The notes: generated by a model not told the origin, from the letters alone. A stretch of 7,016 nt of DNA from Clostridia bacterium (GCA_017631705.1 JAGBSU010000091.1:1-7016), one strand, 5' to 3'. Shown: positions 1-6,630, counted from the first letter of the stretch. Translations and numbers: made by a program.

Positions 1-68
1 GGAATAGTAGGTGCTTCGCTTTGAATGTCCTCAATTTCAATATATTTTCTGTTTTTATAAACTTTCAT
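1..68 (-). CDS. Start of an unidentified small gene, partial at left edge
   Basis: Directly after the TAA of the collagen-like fibre gene (complement of 69-71) an ATG opens at 68-66. The frame stays open through 22 codons to the edge, reading MKVYKNRKYIEIEDIQSEAP then TIP. It is AT-rich, like the end of the preceding gene. The sequence is hydrophilic with no signal peptide or membrane segment in the visible part. Short proteins beginning 'xKxYKNGKYIEM...' occur near fibre genes in Firmicutes phages, but I cannot name a family from 22 residues. Candidates by position include a fibre accessory protein or the start of the lysis module. That a gene begins here is fairly likely; its identity is unknown. 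Confidence 0.5.
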   Translation of the reverse strand, partial: MKVYKNRKYIEIEDIQSEAPTI

Positions 69-710
69 TTAGCCTTCCACCTTTCCATAGATTTCAAATC
101 GTGTGCCGATAGGGAACAGTTTTGTATTGTCGTTCAAAGCAGCCAAAACCTCTTGCAGTGCATTGCTAAAAGACAAGTCATCAACAAAAATGAGTGCATT
201 GCCAACCATAGCATTGTGCGCCCTGTTGTTTTCAGTTCCCACTGTGTGAATAAGCCCGTCAGCAAGAACTGTATAACATCGTGTTTCAGATAAACCAACC
301 GTACCTGTTGTAACATTATTTGCACGGAAAATATAATGACTATTATTTATAACAATTCGCATTGCTCCAAGTGTTAAAGCCGTAGCAGTTTTGGGGAATA
401 ATACCCTTACAATAAATTCCTTGCATTTTGCAATGTCGGGAAATTCTTCGGCAGTCGCAAATATTCCGTTGACTTCTTCGGTTGTGGTAATGTTTACTAT
501 TTTCTCCCAAGTGCCGCCGGCGGGAATGGATGCAATTGCCTGTGCCACCGCTTTCCCGCTTTGCGGATTTTCGCTTTCCGGCTGATAGGTTTGGTCAACA
601 ACGGGTAGGATACCGTCTTCGCCTTTATCCCCCTTGTCACCTTTTTCACCGCGCAGTGCCGCAATATCAAAAAGGTTTCCTTTGTCATCTTTTATACGTA
701 AAATTGCCAT
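69..710 (-). CDS. Small collagen-like tail fibre / minor structural protein
   Basis: A complete 213-residue protein. The ATG is 12 nt beyond the previous stop codon; AAGGGGG (complement of 718-724) overlaps that stop and gives a 7-nt spacing. The N-terminus AILRIKDDKGNLFDIAALRG leads into four Gly-X-Y triplets (GEKGDKGDKGEDG, residues 21-33, bases 612-650), a short collagen-like trimerisation or stalk segment frequent in phage fibres. Next comes TYQPESENPQSGKAVAQAI (41-59), a linker known from Firmicutes phage fibre proteins. Residues 66-213 form a beta-rich domain (WEKIVNITTTEEV, FIVRVLFPKTAT, AMRIVINNSHYIFRANN) ending RFEIYGKVEG; I do not recognise this domain. It may be a second adhesin or a partner of the larger fibre coded just upstream. 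Composition is notably AT-rich (about 36% G+C at 241-420) compared with the head genes, consistent with separate acquisition. Confidence 0.65.
   Translation of the reverse strand: MAILRIKDDKGNLFDIAALRGEKGDKGDKGEDGILPVVDQTYQPESENPQSGKAVAQAIASIPAGGTWEKIVNITTTEEVNGIFATAEEFPDIAKCKEFIVRVLFPKTATALTLGAMRIVINNSHYIFRANNVTTGTVGLSETRCYTVLADGLIHTVGTENNRAHNAMVGNALIFVDDLSFSNALQEVLAALNDNTKLFPIGTRFEIYGKVEG
77..84 (-). promoter_or_regulatory. Ribosome binding site supporting the small left-edge gene
   Basis: On the minus strand, AAAGGTGG (complement of 77-84) lies 8 nt before the ATG at 68-66, inside the last codons of the fibre gene. A second purine run, GGAAGG (complement of 73-78), is 4 nt away. Together with the TAAATG junction it supports a real start at 68, although only 22 codons are visible. 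Confidence 0.55.
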
Positions 711-722
711 TGTATAACCCCC

Positions 723-1964
723 TTATCCTTTGGCATACTGCATTTCTGCATACACTCGTCCGTCAATGTTTTTCCAATTTCCTTCCAGTGAAATCGAAAT
801 ATTCCCGCTTTCTGTGGTACGAACATTCGCCCCCGCGCTGTTTAAATCGTAGGCGACTCCGTTTACGCCTTGCAAAATGCAAGTAACGCCTTTTAACACA
901 AAGGCACCGTCAATATGATGCGGAATAAGCAGCGACGACGTGTTCGCAGCGCTGTCGTAAACGAATGTGTTGGCATTCACGTGCAATGCCTTTTTGTAAA
1001 CGTGCGAGCCGAAATAATAATCGGTTGTGCGGTATTCCACACCGGCGGTCATGGGCGGGTTTTCCCACACCCACGCGCTGAACACGTAGGATGCATTTTT
1101 GTATCGTCGCAATTTATAGTCGGACAACGCACCCAAAAACTCTTGAATAATAAAGTTGTTATTGTGCGTGTAAACAAATAAATGTCCCGCGCTAAACGCG
1201 TTTTCAATGGTAACACCGGAAGTGGTAATGTAATACCACCCGTTTTCGGTAATGCTGTCCAACTCGTCAAGCGATGTGATAACCACATGCTTTGACCATA
1301 CGCTCCCCAAGCCGTACCCTGCCGGAGCGGCGCCGATTTGTGCAAGGGTAACTTTGTGCGGATTATTCTCGTCTTGCAAGTGACCGCTTCCTACCTCTTT
1401 TAAACGTTGAATATCTTCCTCGCTTAAAGATTCACCGGTTGGGTCTATTTGCACATTACAGTTATCCGGCATCTCCCCTGTCCCGACATACACACCCGAT
1501 TGCCCGTCCAGTTCCCCGTCTTCCCACGCTTTACGCAAACCGTCGGTAAGCGCTTCGGCCTCATTCATCACTTGTTGCCAAGCAGGAAGCATCTCCGGCA
1601 AGGCGGTGCCGTCCTCGCGTTCCTCGAACAACAAAAATGCCGGAGCCGCATGAAAGCACAGCGTTTCCTCGCCGTTTTCGTTCACCGTCACCGCCACCAA
1701 CCGCACCGCGGCAACCCCTGCCGCCGTCCAAGTGCGCGGTACGGTGTAACTCACCACACCGTTTTCGGCATCCAACAGTTCGGTAATATCGTAGCCGCCG
1801 CTGCCGTCGGTAATTTCCAACCGATACCGACAATTCGTCGGCTCGCTCGGCACCGTAAAATGCAGTTCGGCAATGTGATGGTCGCCAAACACCCCTGCCG
1901 GTTGCGGCTCGGCAGGAATGGTTTTTTCGGCGGTCACCGTAAAATTCAGCGTATATACAGCCAT
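723..1964 (-). CDS. Receptor-binding / tail fibre protein with BppU-like N-terminus and pyocin-knob-like domain
   Basis: A complete 413-residue protein; the ATG has GGAGGG 5 nt upstream (complement of 1970-1975). Residues 1-115 form a beta-sandwich-like N-terminus (YTLNFTV, AELHFTVP, RYRLEITDGSGGYDITELL, GVVSYTVPRTWTAAG, AVRLVAVTVNENGEE) resembling BppU-type baseplate upper proteins of Firmicutes phages, which attach to the tail. Residues 120-150 look helical. A linker follows: SGVYVGTGEMPDNCNVQIDPTG (156-177), common in Firmicutes fibre proteins, then ENNPHKVTLAQIGAAP (199-214). The C-terminal half starts with WSKHVVITSLDELDSITENG and resembles a pyocin-knob fold, with VWENPPMTAGVEYRTTDYY (299-317), a well-known fibre motif. 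The last 80 residues are variable and presumably bind the receptor. G+C falls from about 60% (1681-1860) to about 41% (1081-1260) within the gene, suggesting the C-terminal half was exchanged. Confidence is high for a fibre/receptor-binding role, moderate for the domain names. Confidence 0.75.
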   Translation of the reverse strand: MAVYTLNFTVTAEKTIPAEPQPAGVFGDHHIAELHFTVPSEPTNCRYRLEITDGSGGYDITELLDAENGVVSYTVPRTWTAAGVAAVRLVAVTVNENGEETLCFHAAPAFLLFEEREDGTALPEMLPAWQQVMNEAEALTDGLRKAWEDGELDGQSGVYVGTGEMPDNCNVQIDPTGESLSEEDIQRLKEVGSGHLQDENNPHKVTLAQIGAAPAGYGLGSVWSKHVVITSLDELDSITENGWYYITTSGVTIENAFSAGHLFVYTHNNNFIIQEFLGALSDYKLRRYKNASYVFSAWVWENPPMTAGVEYRTTDYYFGSHVYKKALHVNANTFVYDSAANTSSLLIPHHIDGAFVLKGVTCILQGVNGVAYDLNSAGANVRTTESGNISISLEGNWKNIDGRVYAEMQYAKG

Positions 1965-2010
1965 TTTATCCCTCCAATAAGCAGAGAAGCCGTATCCGAG
2001 CCCGATTTTT

Positions 2011-2035
2011 ACAGGCGGATTTCTGCCTCCGCTGT
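2011..2035 (-). other. Imperfect hairpin in the gap before the receptor-binding gene
   Basis: The 82-bp gap 1965-2046 can fold a stem in which ACAG-CGGA (2011-2014 and 2016-2019) pairs with TCCG-CTGT (2028-2035), 8 bp with one bulged G at 2015 and an 8-nt loop. There is no U-tract after it on the minus strand, so it is not a convincing terminator. It may be an mRNA processing or translation-tuning structure, or chance. The rest of the gap holds only the downstream ribosome binding site (GGAGGG, complement of 1970-1975). Confidence 0.3.
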
Positions 2036-2046
2036 GTTAAAATACT

Positions 2047-2544
2047 TTAAAACATCAACTTGCGAAGCGACAAGCGTTTTTCCGCAATACGGTTATTCAG
2101 CGTGCGCTGTGAGGATGCTCTGTTCGATGCTTTTTTAGCATCGGTATCACGATGAATCGCGTTTCGCTTGCGTGTTAATATCTCCATAGCGGCATCCCGT
2201 GCTTTGGCAAGATTTTTCTCTGCTATCTGCCGTGAACGGACAACTCCTTGCCGCTTTGCCGCAGCAATGCCGGAATCGGATAACCCCCAATTGGCAACCT
2301 GTTCCGCCAAACGACGCTTTTGAATCAGCGACTTTACCAACTGTGTATTGTACTTTTCGTTGGCTTTTTCCTGCTCGGCAATATCGTCCTGACGCAGTTT
2401 TTCCAACTCTTCATCTCTCTCGGCATCCGCCTTGTGGTCATACGCCTGCTCTGCCTTCTCGGCGGCGGCAGACTGCGTGGCAATGTATTCGCCCAATAAC
2501 CATTCGACCTCTTTGGCGGTTAATATTTTTCGTGTCCCTGCCAT
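2047..2544 (-). CDS. Coiled-coil phage structural protein, function uncertain (possible internal/ejection or tail-associated protein)
   Basis: A complete 165-residue protein with AAGGAGG (complement of 2551-2557) 6 nt before its ATG, starting 16 nt after the hub gene. It is highly charged and Ala/Glu/Lys/Arg-rich, with a long predicted coiled coil at about 22-75 and another from 105 to 130. The two are broken by the motif QKRRLAEQVANWGLSDSGIA (75-94), whose 'RxLxxQxAxxGLSxSG' pattern recurs in small coiled-coil proteins coded near tail genes of Firmicutes phages. The C-terminus is very basic (RNAIHRDTDAKK...EKRLSLRKLMF). No signal peptide or membrane segment is seen. Position between hub and receptor-binding gene suggests a virion component, perhaps a needle-like or ejected protein as P22 gp26/gp7 occupy related slots, but there is no residue-level similarity I can claim to either. 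Function is not assigned. Confidence 0.6.
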   Translation of the reverse strand: MAGTRKILTAKEVEWLLGEYIATQSAAAEKAEQAYDHKADAERDEELEKLRQDDIAEQEKANEKYNTQLVKSLIQKRRLAEQVANWGLSDSGIAAAKRQGVVRSRQIAEKNLAKARDAAMEILTRKRNAIHRDTDAKKASNRASSQRTLNNRIAEKRLSLRKLMF

Positions 2545-2560
2545 GGTATTCCTCCTTGTA

Positions 2561-4522
2561 TCATTCCTTCAAATGCATGGTCACGCTGTTAAGGCATAAC
2601 TGTTCACCGGCGAGCCGAATTCCCAACCGCCTCACGCGCAAGCCGTTGGGTGTGGCATGCAATCCCTCCACCGCACGCGACGGATGCGGTAAATCCTTCA
2701 CCTCACCGTGCTCGGTCACATACGATACCGCGACTTTCCCTTCGGCACGCGCCTCGGCAAACATGCGGTACACCGTTTTGTGGCGTTCGGGTGTCCCGAA
2801 ATCGTAATGCTTGGTACACACCATGCCGCGAATCGGCACCGGTGAAGCGGTGAGTACCGCGTTAACCCAATTGCTCCCGGTATGGGTCAGCCTTGTATCA
2901 TACTGCCCTTTCAAGGTGTATAACACCGTCGCTAACGAGTTTTCCACCCGATACGATGAGGGAAGTTCCAACACACCGTTTCGGGCCAGCAAGGTCAACG
3001 GCTGTGCGTTCGTGTTAGCGGTGGAAAACCGATAAAATGTTGGCGTTTCTTCGTCGGTTGCCACCCACACGGTATCGTTCCACAATAAATAGTAGCGGCC
3101 ATCCAGCACCGCCGCCGCTGCAAAGGACGGCGCACCGTTTTGCCGCAGCAGCGGCTCTATCGGCTGTGAAAGACGAGTCACACACCGCTGTGACAGTTGT
3201 CCGGTGGATTGCAGCGCATATACCGAGCCGTCACGGCATGCCCACCACAAACGGTTGCCGCAAAGCGCCACCGTTTTGGGTAAGTCGCACCCAATTTCGG
3301 CGTGCAACGGGGTCAGCGGAAACACTGCTGTCCCGGTAATATCGGTCACCTCGCCTGCCGTCACCTGCTCTGCCGTGACGGCAGAAGTCGTCGCGTATTC
3401 GGCAGCATACAACTCATGCTCCTTAAAGAGAATCAACAGCGAGCCTTGCTTACCAAAGGCTGTCAGCGGTTGATTCGGTGTTCCCACCACCACGGTGTTG
3501 CTTTCGGGAAAATACAACGGATTGTTCAAATCACTCCACACGATACTGCCGTCGTTACTGCCGCCCAAAAAGAGGCGTGTACCGCCGATGACGGCACCGC
3601 GGTCACCGCCGAACCAAGTGGCAAAACGCATGTCATAGGGCAACCCTACCGCTCGGTTGTCACAGTCCGCCACAGCGGTTAAATTGTTGCGAATATCCCC
3701 TGCCGGCAACGGATGTACCTGGCCGTTTTGCGTAAACCAAAAACAGTCGGTTTGGACATCCAAATGCAAACGCAAGCCGCCGACTTCTTCGGAAGTCCGT
3801 CCGTCGCCGATAATGGACCACTGTGTTTTTGTGCCGTTTCGCTGTACCGTCACCTCTAAACTGCTGCGGCTATACAGCGGCGGCAAATAATAGTACAGTC
3901 CCTCGCCGTCGGTGGTGAAGGTGGCACGAAACTGCATGGTCAGCAAATTGTTCCCCTCCAACAAATCCCCTGTCAGCATCGTTTCGTTGCGGGTTTTCAC
4001 CGGCACGGCATTGCTCATGCGAAGCGGAACATAGATTTCCTTGGTGATGTCCTCAAACCGCTTTTGCGAAGCCTTGGCACCGATAATCGTGCCGTCGTTT
4101 AAAAATAACAAGGCACTGAAGCGATGCCGTAAATCACCGCCTACCGGTGCCAAAAAGCCGTCTAACCCAATACTACCGTTGCAGTACCACAGCGCATTAA
4201 AGGCATGTCCTGCCGTGTCAAAGGCAGAGAGCCACACATCGGCTCCCGATTCGTAGTTGCCGGCATGCAAAGCCAAAATCCAACCATCGGCATCGGTAAA
4301 ATAGCGCGTGGTGTCGTCGCTCGTCGACCACATCAGGCTCGTCAAATTGGTGGTAAACCCCTCGCGACAGCGTAACGCACCGCGCTCCCACCAAACATTT
4401 TCACCATCGGCACATTGACGGTCACCAATCAGCGTCGGGTCGGTACCGACGTTGATACCGTCGCACAATGCCTGCACCGTTGCCGCGATACGTTTGGAAG
4501 ACCCAAGACGAGGATGCCTCAT
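2561..4522 (-). CDS. Short-tail hub / packaged-DNA stabilisation protein (P22 gp10-like)
   Basis: A large beta-rich protein expected to form the tail hub or nozzle beneath the adaptor ring. I choose ATG 4522 (653 residues): it overlaps the adaptor stop as ATGA and has GAGGGGGT 7 nt upstream (complement of 4530-4537). The frame stays open to a TTG at 4576, but that codon lacks a good ribosome binding site and would give a 58-nt overlap. The N-terminal segment GINVGTDPTLIGDRQCADGENVWW then ERGALRCREGF (about 22-56) matches the signature of gp10-like hub proteins (a 'drQ..dgeNvww..GaLr.R.G' pattern). A second hallmark lies at 325-376: GSIVWSDLNNPLYFPE, VVVGTPNQPLTAFGKQG, then LLILFKEHELYAAEY, like beta-propeller blades in this family. 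Many short beta strands with aromatic and Gly turns follow. The C-terminal 100 residues contain RGMVCTKHYDFGTPERHKTVYRMF, a motif often seen at the end of these proteins. It acts in the virion. Its exact oligomeric state cannot be read from sequence. Confidence 0.75.
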   Translation of the reverse strand: MRHPRLGSSKRIAATVQALCDGINVGTDPTLIGDRQCADGENVWWERGALRCREGFTTNLTSLMWSTSDDTTRYFTDADGWILALHAGNYESGADVWLSAFDTAGHAFNALWYCNGSIGLDGFLAPVGGDLRHRFSALLFLNDGTIIGAKASQKRFEDITKEIYVPLRMSNAVPVKTRNETMLTGDLLEGNNLLTMQFRATFTTDGEGLYYYLPPLYSRSSLEVTVQRNGTKTQWSIIGDGRTSEEVGGLRLHLDVQTDCFWFTQNGQVHPLPAGDIRNNLTAVADCDNRAVGLPYDMRFATWFGGDRGAVIGGTRLFLGGSNDGSIVWSDLNNPLYFPESNTVVVGTPNQPLTAFGKQGSLLILFKEHELYAAEYATTSAVTAEQVTAGEVTDITGTAVFPLTPLHAEIGCDLPKTVALCGNRLWWACRDGSVYALQSTGQLSQRCVTRLSQPIEPLLRQNGAPSFAAAAVLDGRYYLLWNDTVWVATDEETPTFYRFSTANTNAQPLTLLARNGVLELPSSYRVENSLATVLYTLKGQYDTRLTHTGSNWVNAVLTASPVPIRGMVCTKHYDFGTPERHKTVYRMFAEARAEGKVAVSYVTEHGEVKDLPHPSRAVEGLHATPNGLRVRRLGIRLAGEQLCLNSVTMHLKE

Positions 4523-4896
4523 GTGTCGCACCCCCTCGGCAACACATCGGTGCGACGCTGATAAGAACGGCAGCAAGCGGTGCGGCGGCCGTCGTATAAT
4601 GCCGCGAACAGCGCTTGGTTGTCGCCGTCGTTTTGTGCCGCCGCTGTCAGCATGGCAATCCCGTAAGGCAACACTCCTCGTGCGGTGGGCTCGGAAAGCG
4701 GAATTTGTTCTTGCAACGATACCAGCATTGGCGGTAAGGTGCCGTTTTCCGCTATCGCCAATTCCGCCACGATTTGATTAACCACCGCTAACCCCATTTT
4801 ATACAGTTCGGTTTGGCGACGGCTGTCCGGCTCGCCTAAATTATCCGTGTAATTGAGTAAGCGCAACGCTTGACGGAACGCTTCTTTTCCCGTCAT
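4519..4896 (-). CDS. Head-tail connector/adaptor protein (P22 gp4-like position)
   Basis: A complete 125-residue, mainly helical protein. The ATG overlaps the portal TGA (ATGA), and a textbook AGGAGGTGA (complement of 4901-4909) precedes it, with AGGAGG ending 7 nt before the ATG. Helical segments are predicted by eye at about 5-15 (AFRQALRLLNY), 30-47 (TELYKMGLAVVNQIVAEL) and 74-85. The VLPYGIAMLTAAAQNDGDNQALFAALYDGRR stretch (about 75-105) resembles a conserved signature of small connector proteins in Firmicutes phages, and the slot right after the portal is where neck adaptors such as P22 gp4 are coded. Its expected role is to bind the portal ring, prevent loss of packaged DNA and provide the platform for the tail hub. 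The C-terminus is basic and Cys-containing (TACCRSYQRR...RGCDT), with no evident function. It overlaps the next gene by 4 nt. Confidence 0.7.
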   Translation of the reverse strand: MTGKEAFRQALRLLNYTDNLGEPDSRRQTELYKMGLAVVNQIVAELAIAENGTLPPMLVSLQEQIPLSEPTARGVLPYGIAMLTAAAQNDGDNQALFAALYDGRRTACCRSYQRRTDVLPRGCDT

Positions 4897-6554
4897 ACCG
4901 TCACCTCCTGCGGTAGGTTTTCCAACTCTCTGAGCAACCCGTCCATGTCGGGGATTGTGCCTTTTGGCAAGCGTTTTAGATATTGCTCCACCGTAATCAC
5001 ACCCTTTTGCAAGAGGTTATCCAGCGTGAGCACCGCTTGGCTTTCGCTCCACAGCGTGGCGCTGCCGACATCGACGCGTGCGTTAATCAGCAAATTGCGG
5101 TACCGCATACCATCAAACGGTAAATACCATACCCCCGATTCGTCGGCAATTTTGAGTGCGCGTTTGCCGTAGCCGGTCACCCAAAATTCCGCCCATTGCC
5201 GTGCCACTTCCTCGCAAAACGCATGGAAGCGTAAACGAACCGCGTTAAGCGGCATCATGGCGGCTTCACGCACCGCAATAATGGCAGAGGTGTTGTCCGG
5301 TGAAATGTCGCCGAGTGCCGCCGCGTTGGCACCGTTTTGTGCCAGGGTGTTGTTCATTAGCGAAGCAAGCGTGCTGTCGAGTGCCGCCGAAAATGCAGGC
5401 GGCTCCACATATCCCATCGCATTGCGTACATCGTCGCCGGTACCGAATACCCGAATCACCTGACCGGGGTCGTTGGTCACCGGTTGCTGTACCACATCGC
5501 CGTTGACCACCAAAGTCGGCATACCCTGCATCAGCACGCCCCACACCGACGAGGTTTGCATGCGGTTAATCGCAATTTGGTTGGGAATCAGATGCGTAAT
5601 TTCGCTTTCGCCATACGCACTTTGATAGCGGCTGTCCCAGCGGAACACCGCCAACGGATAACAACGCAGACCGATATCCCACGCACCGCGTACCGTCACA
5701 CCACGGCATACTTGCACCGCCATAATGCGGTAACTGCCGTCGGCGGCATACTCTTTGTAAAATTTCGTAAGCAGCAATGCCTTGCCTTCGCCTTCCGGCT
5801 CACCGGCAGGCGTAAACTCGTCACGGTCGGGACGAATGGCGGCAATTTCGTCGTCGGAACGCCCGTGGTGTTGTGCCAATCGTCGCAGTTCACTCACCGC
5901 CATGCGTTTGACAATCATCACAAACGGTTGTTTTTGCACATCGTCCACCGTCGGGTCACCAAAATACACGTTTTCAATATCCAGTACCTCACATGCAATG
6001 TCACCGGCAATGGGTGCGGTACGGCGCTCATCGGCATATAATCCGGTTTTAATGTGTTCATCCCAATACGTATACAGCACTCCCGTGCCGGTACAATACG
6101 CTTGTCGCAACACCTTGTCAAGCAAACTATCCAACTTCACCCGTTCGGCGGTCACCGCAAAATAATCCGAAAATGCGCTCATCATCAATTCAACTTCCTC
6201 GTCGCCCGAAAGCATCGGCAAATTCCCCGCCGCCGCCAACCGTTTATGTCGGCGTGTTTTCTCACGCAGTTCGATGGTATCGGGAACACCGTCGGCCGAA
6301 AATGTCACCGCCACCGGCGCACCGCCTACCGCCGACATTTTATACTCCCCGATACGGCGGATAACATTGTGCCGTACCAGCGGTCGTTCGCCGCCGCACT
6401 TGGCACCGTACCATTGGTCACCCGAAAAAAACCGGCGGTTTATCTCGTTTTGGCGGTACAGTCCCTTTTCCCCCAAGTTCGCTTTATACTGCACACCGGC
6501 ACGGTATTCGTGGAATACCTGCTCCGGTGTATCCCACGCTCGTTGTTCGTTCAT
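4893..6554 (-). CDS. Phage portal protein
   Basis: A complete 553-residue protein that should form the dodecameric ring at one capsid vertex through which DNA is packaged and ejected. The start is an ATG with AAAGGA 7 nt upstream (complement of 6562-6567). Features typical of P22-like/podovirus portals in Firmicutes phages are: an N-terminal NEINRRFFSGDQWYG segment (residues 36-50) followed by RHNVIRRIGEYKMSAV; IENVYFGDPTVDDVQKQPFVMIVKR around 193-217; YGESEITHLIPNQIAINRM (314-332) in the central wing/stem region; GDISPDNTSAIIAVREAA (415-432), leading into a long helical segment; and a C-terminal VDVGSATLWSESQAVLTLDNLLQKG (495-518). Length fits the family. The gene is followed by a 4-nt ATGA overlap with the adaptor gene, pointing to translational coupling. 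It lies downstream of the capsid gene, an unusual order. I see no frameshift or missing block. Confidence 0.88.
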   Translation of the reverse strand: MNEQRAWDTPEQVFHEYRAGVQYKANLGEKGLYRQNEINRRFFSGDQWYGAKCGGERPLVRHNVIRRIGEYKMSAVGGAPVAVTFSADGVPDTIELREKTRRHKRLAAAGNLPMLSGDEEVELMMSAFSDYFAVTAERVKLDSLLDKVLRQAYCTGTGVLYTYWDEHIKTGLYADERRTAPIAGDIACEVLDIENVYFGDPTVDDVQKQPFVMIVKRMAVSELRRLAQHHGRSDDEIAAIRPDRDEFTPAGEPEGEGKALLLTKFYKEYAADGSYRIMAVQVCRGVTVRGAWDIGLRCYPLAVFRWDSRYQSAYGESEITHLIPNQIAINRMQTSSVWGVLMQGMPTLVVNGDVVQQPVTNDPGQVIRVFGTGDDVRNAMGYVEPPAFSAALDSTLASLMNNTLAQNGANAAALGDISPDNTSAIIAVREAAMMPLNAVRLRFHAFCEEVARQWAEFWVTGYGKRALKIADESGVWYLPFDGMRYRNLLINARVDVGSATLWSESQAVLTLDNLLQKGVITVEQYLKRLPKGTIPDMDGLLRELENLPQEVTV

Positions 6555-6573
6555 ACCCTCATCCTTTCCCTAA

Positions 6574-6587
6574 TGTGATCTGTCACA
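6574..6587. promoter_or_regulatory. TGTGA-N4-TCACA palindrome upstream of the portal gene
   Basis: The 14-bp sequence TGTGATCTGTCACA is a perfect 5-bp inverted repeat with a 4-nt spacer, lying 20 nt upstream of the portal ATG and just beyond its ribosome binding site. The half sites look like those of CRP/FNR-family regulators, but the spacer is 4 nt, whereas the classic CRP site has 6. It could equally form a small RNA hairpin next to the terminator-like stem. No convincing -35/-10 promoter pair is visible beside it, so an operator role is speculative. Confidence 0.3.
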
Positions 6588-6599
6588 CTTTTTGCACAA

Positions 6600-6630
6600 A
6601 CCCCGTCGCGGAGATTCCCCGCGACGGGGT
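6600..6630 (-). terminator. GC-rich hairpin after capsid gene; weak intrinsic terminator or mRNA 3' stabiliser
   Basis: A perfect inverted repeat pairs 6601-6611 (CCCCGTCGCGG) with 6619-6629 (CCGCGACGGGG) around a 7-nt loop; an A-T pair at 6600/6630 makes 12 bp. It starts 7 nt beyond the capsid stop codon. On the transcribed minus strand the stem is followed by only about three U residues (TTTGTGC), so termination is probably partial. A likely role is to lower read-through into the portal gene or protect the capsid mRNA 3' end, in keeping with the need for hundreds of capsid subunits against twelve portal subunits. The hairpin is directly visible; its function is inferred. Confidence 0.72.

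Noticed and set aside
612..650. Repeat-like tract that might be read as a DNA tandem repeat
   Set aside because: It is explained by four Gly-X-Y codon triplets of the collagen-like stretch in the fibre protein.
1449..2138. Plus-strand open frame of 229 residues
   Set aside because: It lies antisense to the receptor-binding gene, crosses its promoter-side gap, and gives a His/Arg/Pro-rich product with no recognisable domain; typical of the complement of a GC-rich coding frame.
2199..2853. Plus-strand frames opposite the coiled-coil and hub genes
   Set aside because: Arg/Pro/Ser-rich shadow translations that cross a real gene boundary on the other strand.
4523..4576. N-terminal extension of the hub gene from TTG 4576
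   Set aside because: Rare start codon, no clear ribosome binding site, and an unneeded 58-nt overlap with the adaptor gene; ATG 4522 explains the junction better.
5484..6578. Several overlapping plus-strand frames opposite the portal gene
   Set aside because: All are antisense to a well-supported portal gene, mutually overlapping, low in recognisable motifs and without good ribosome binding sites.
6566..6599. Possible sigma-70 promoter on the minus strand before the portal gene (TTGTGC, 17 nt, ACATTA)
   Set aside because: Only weak matches to both -35 and -10 boxes; not enough to call a promoter.
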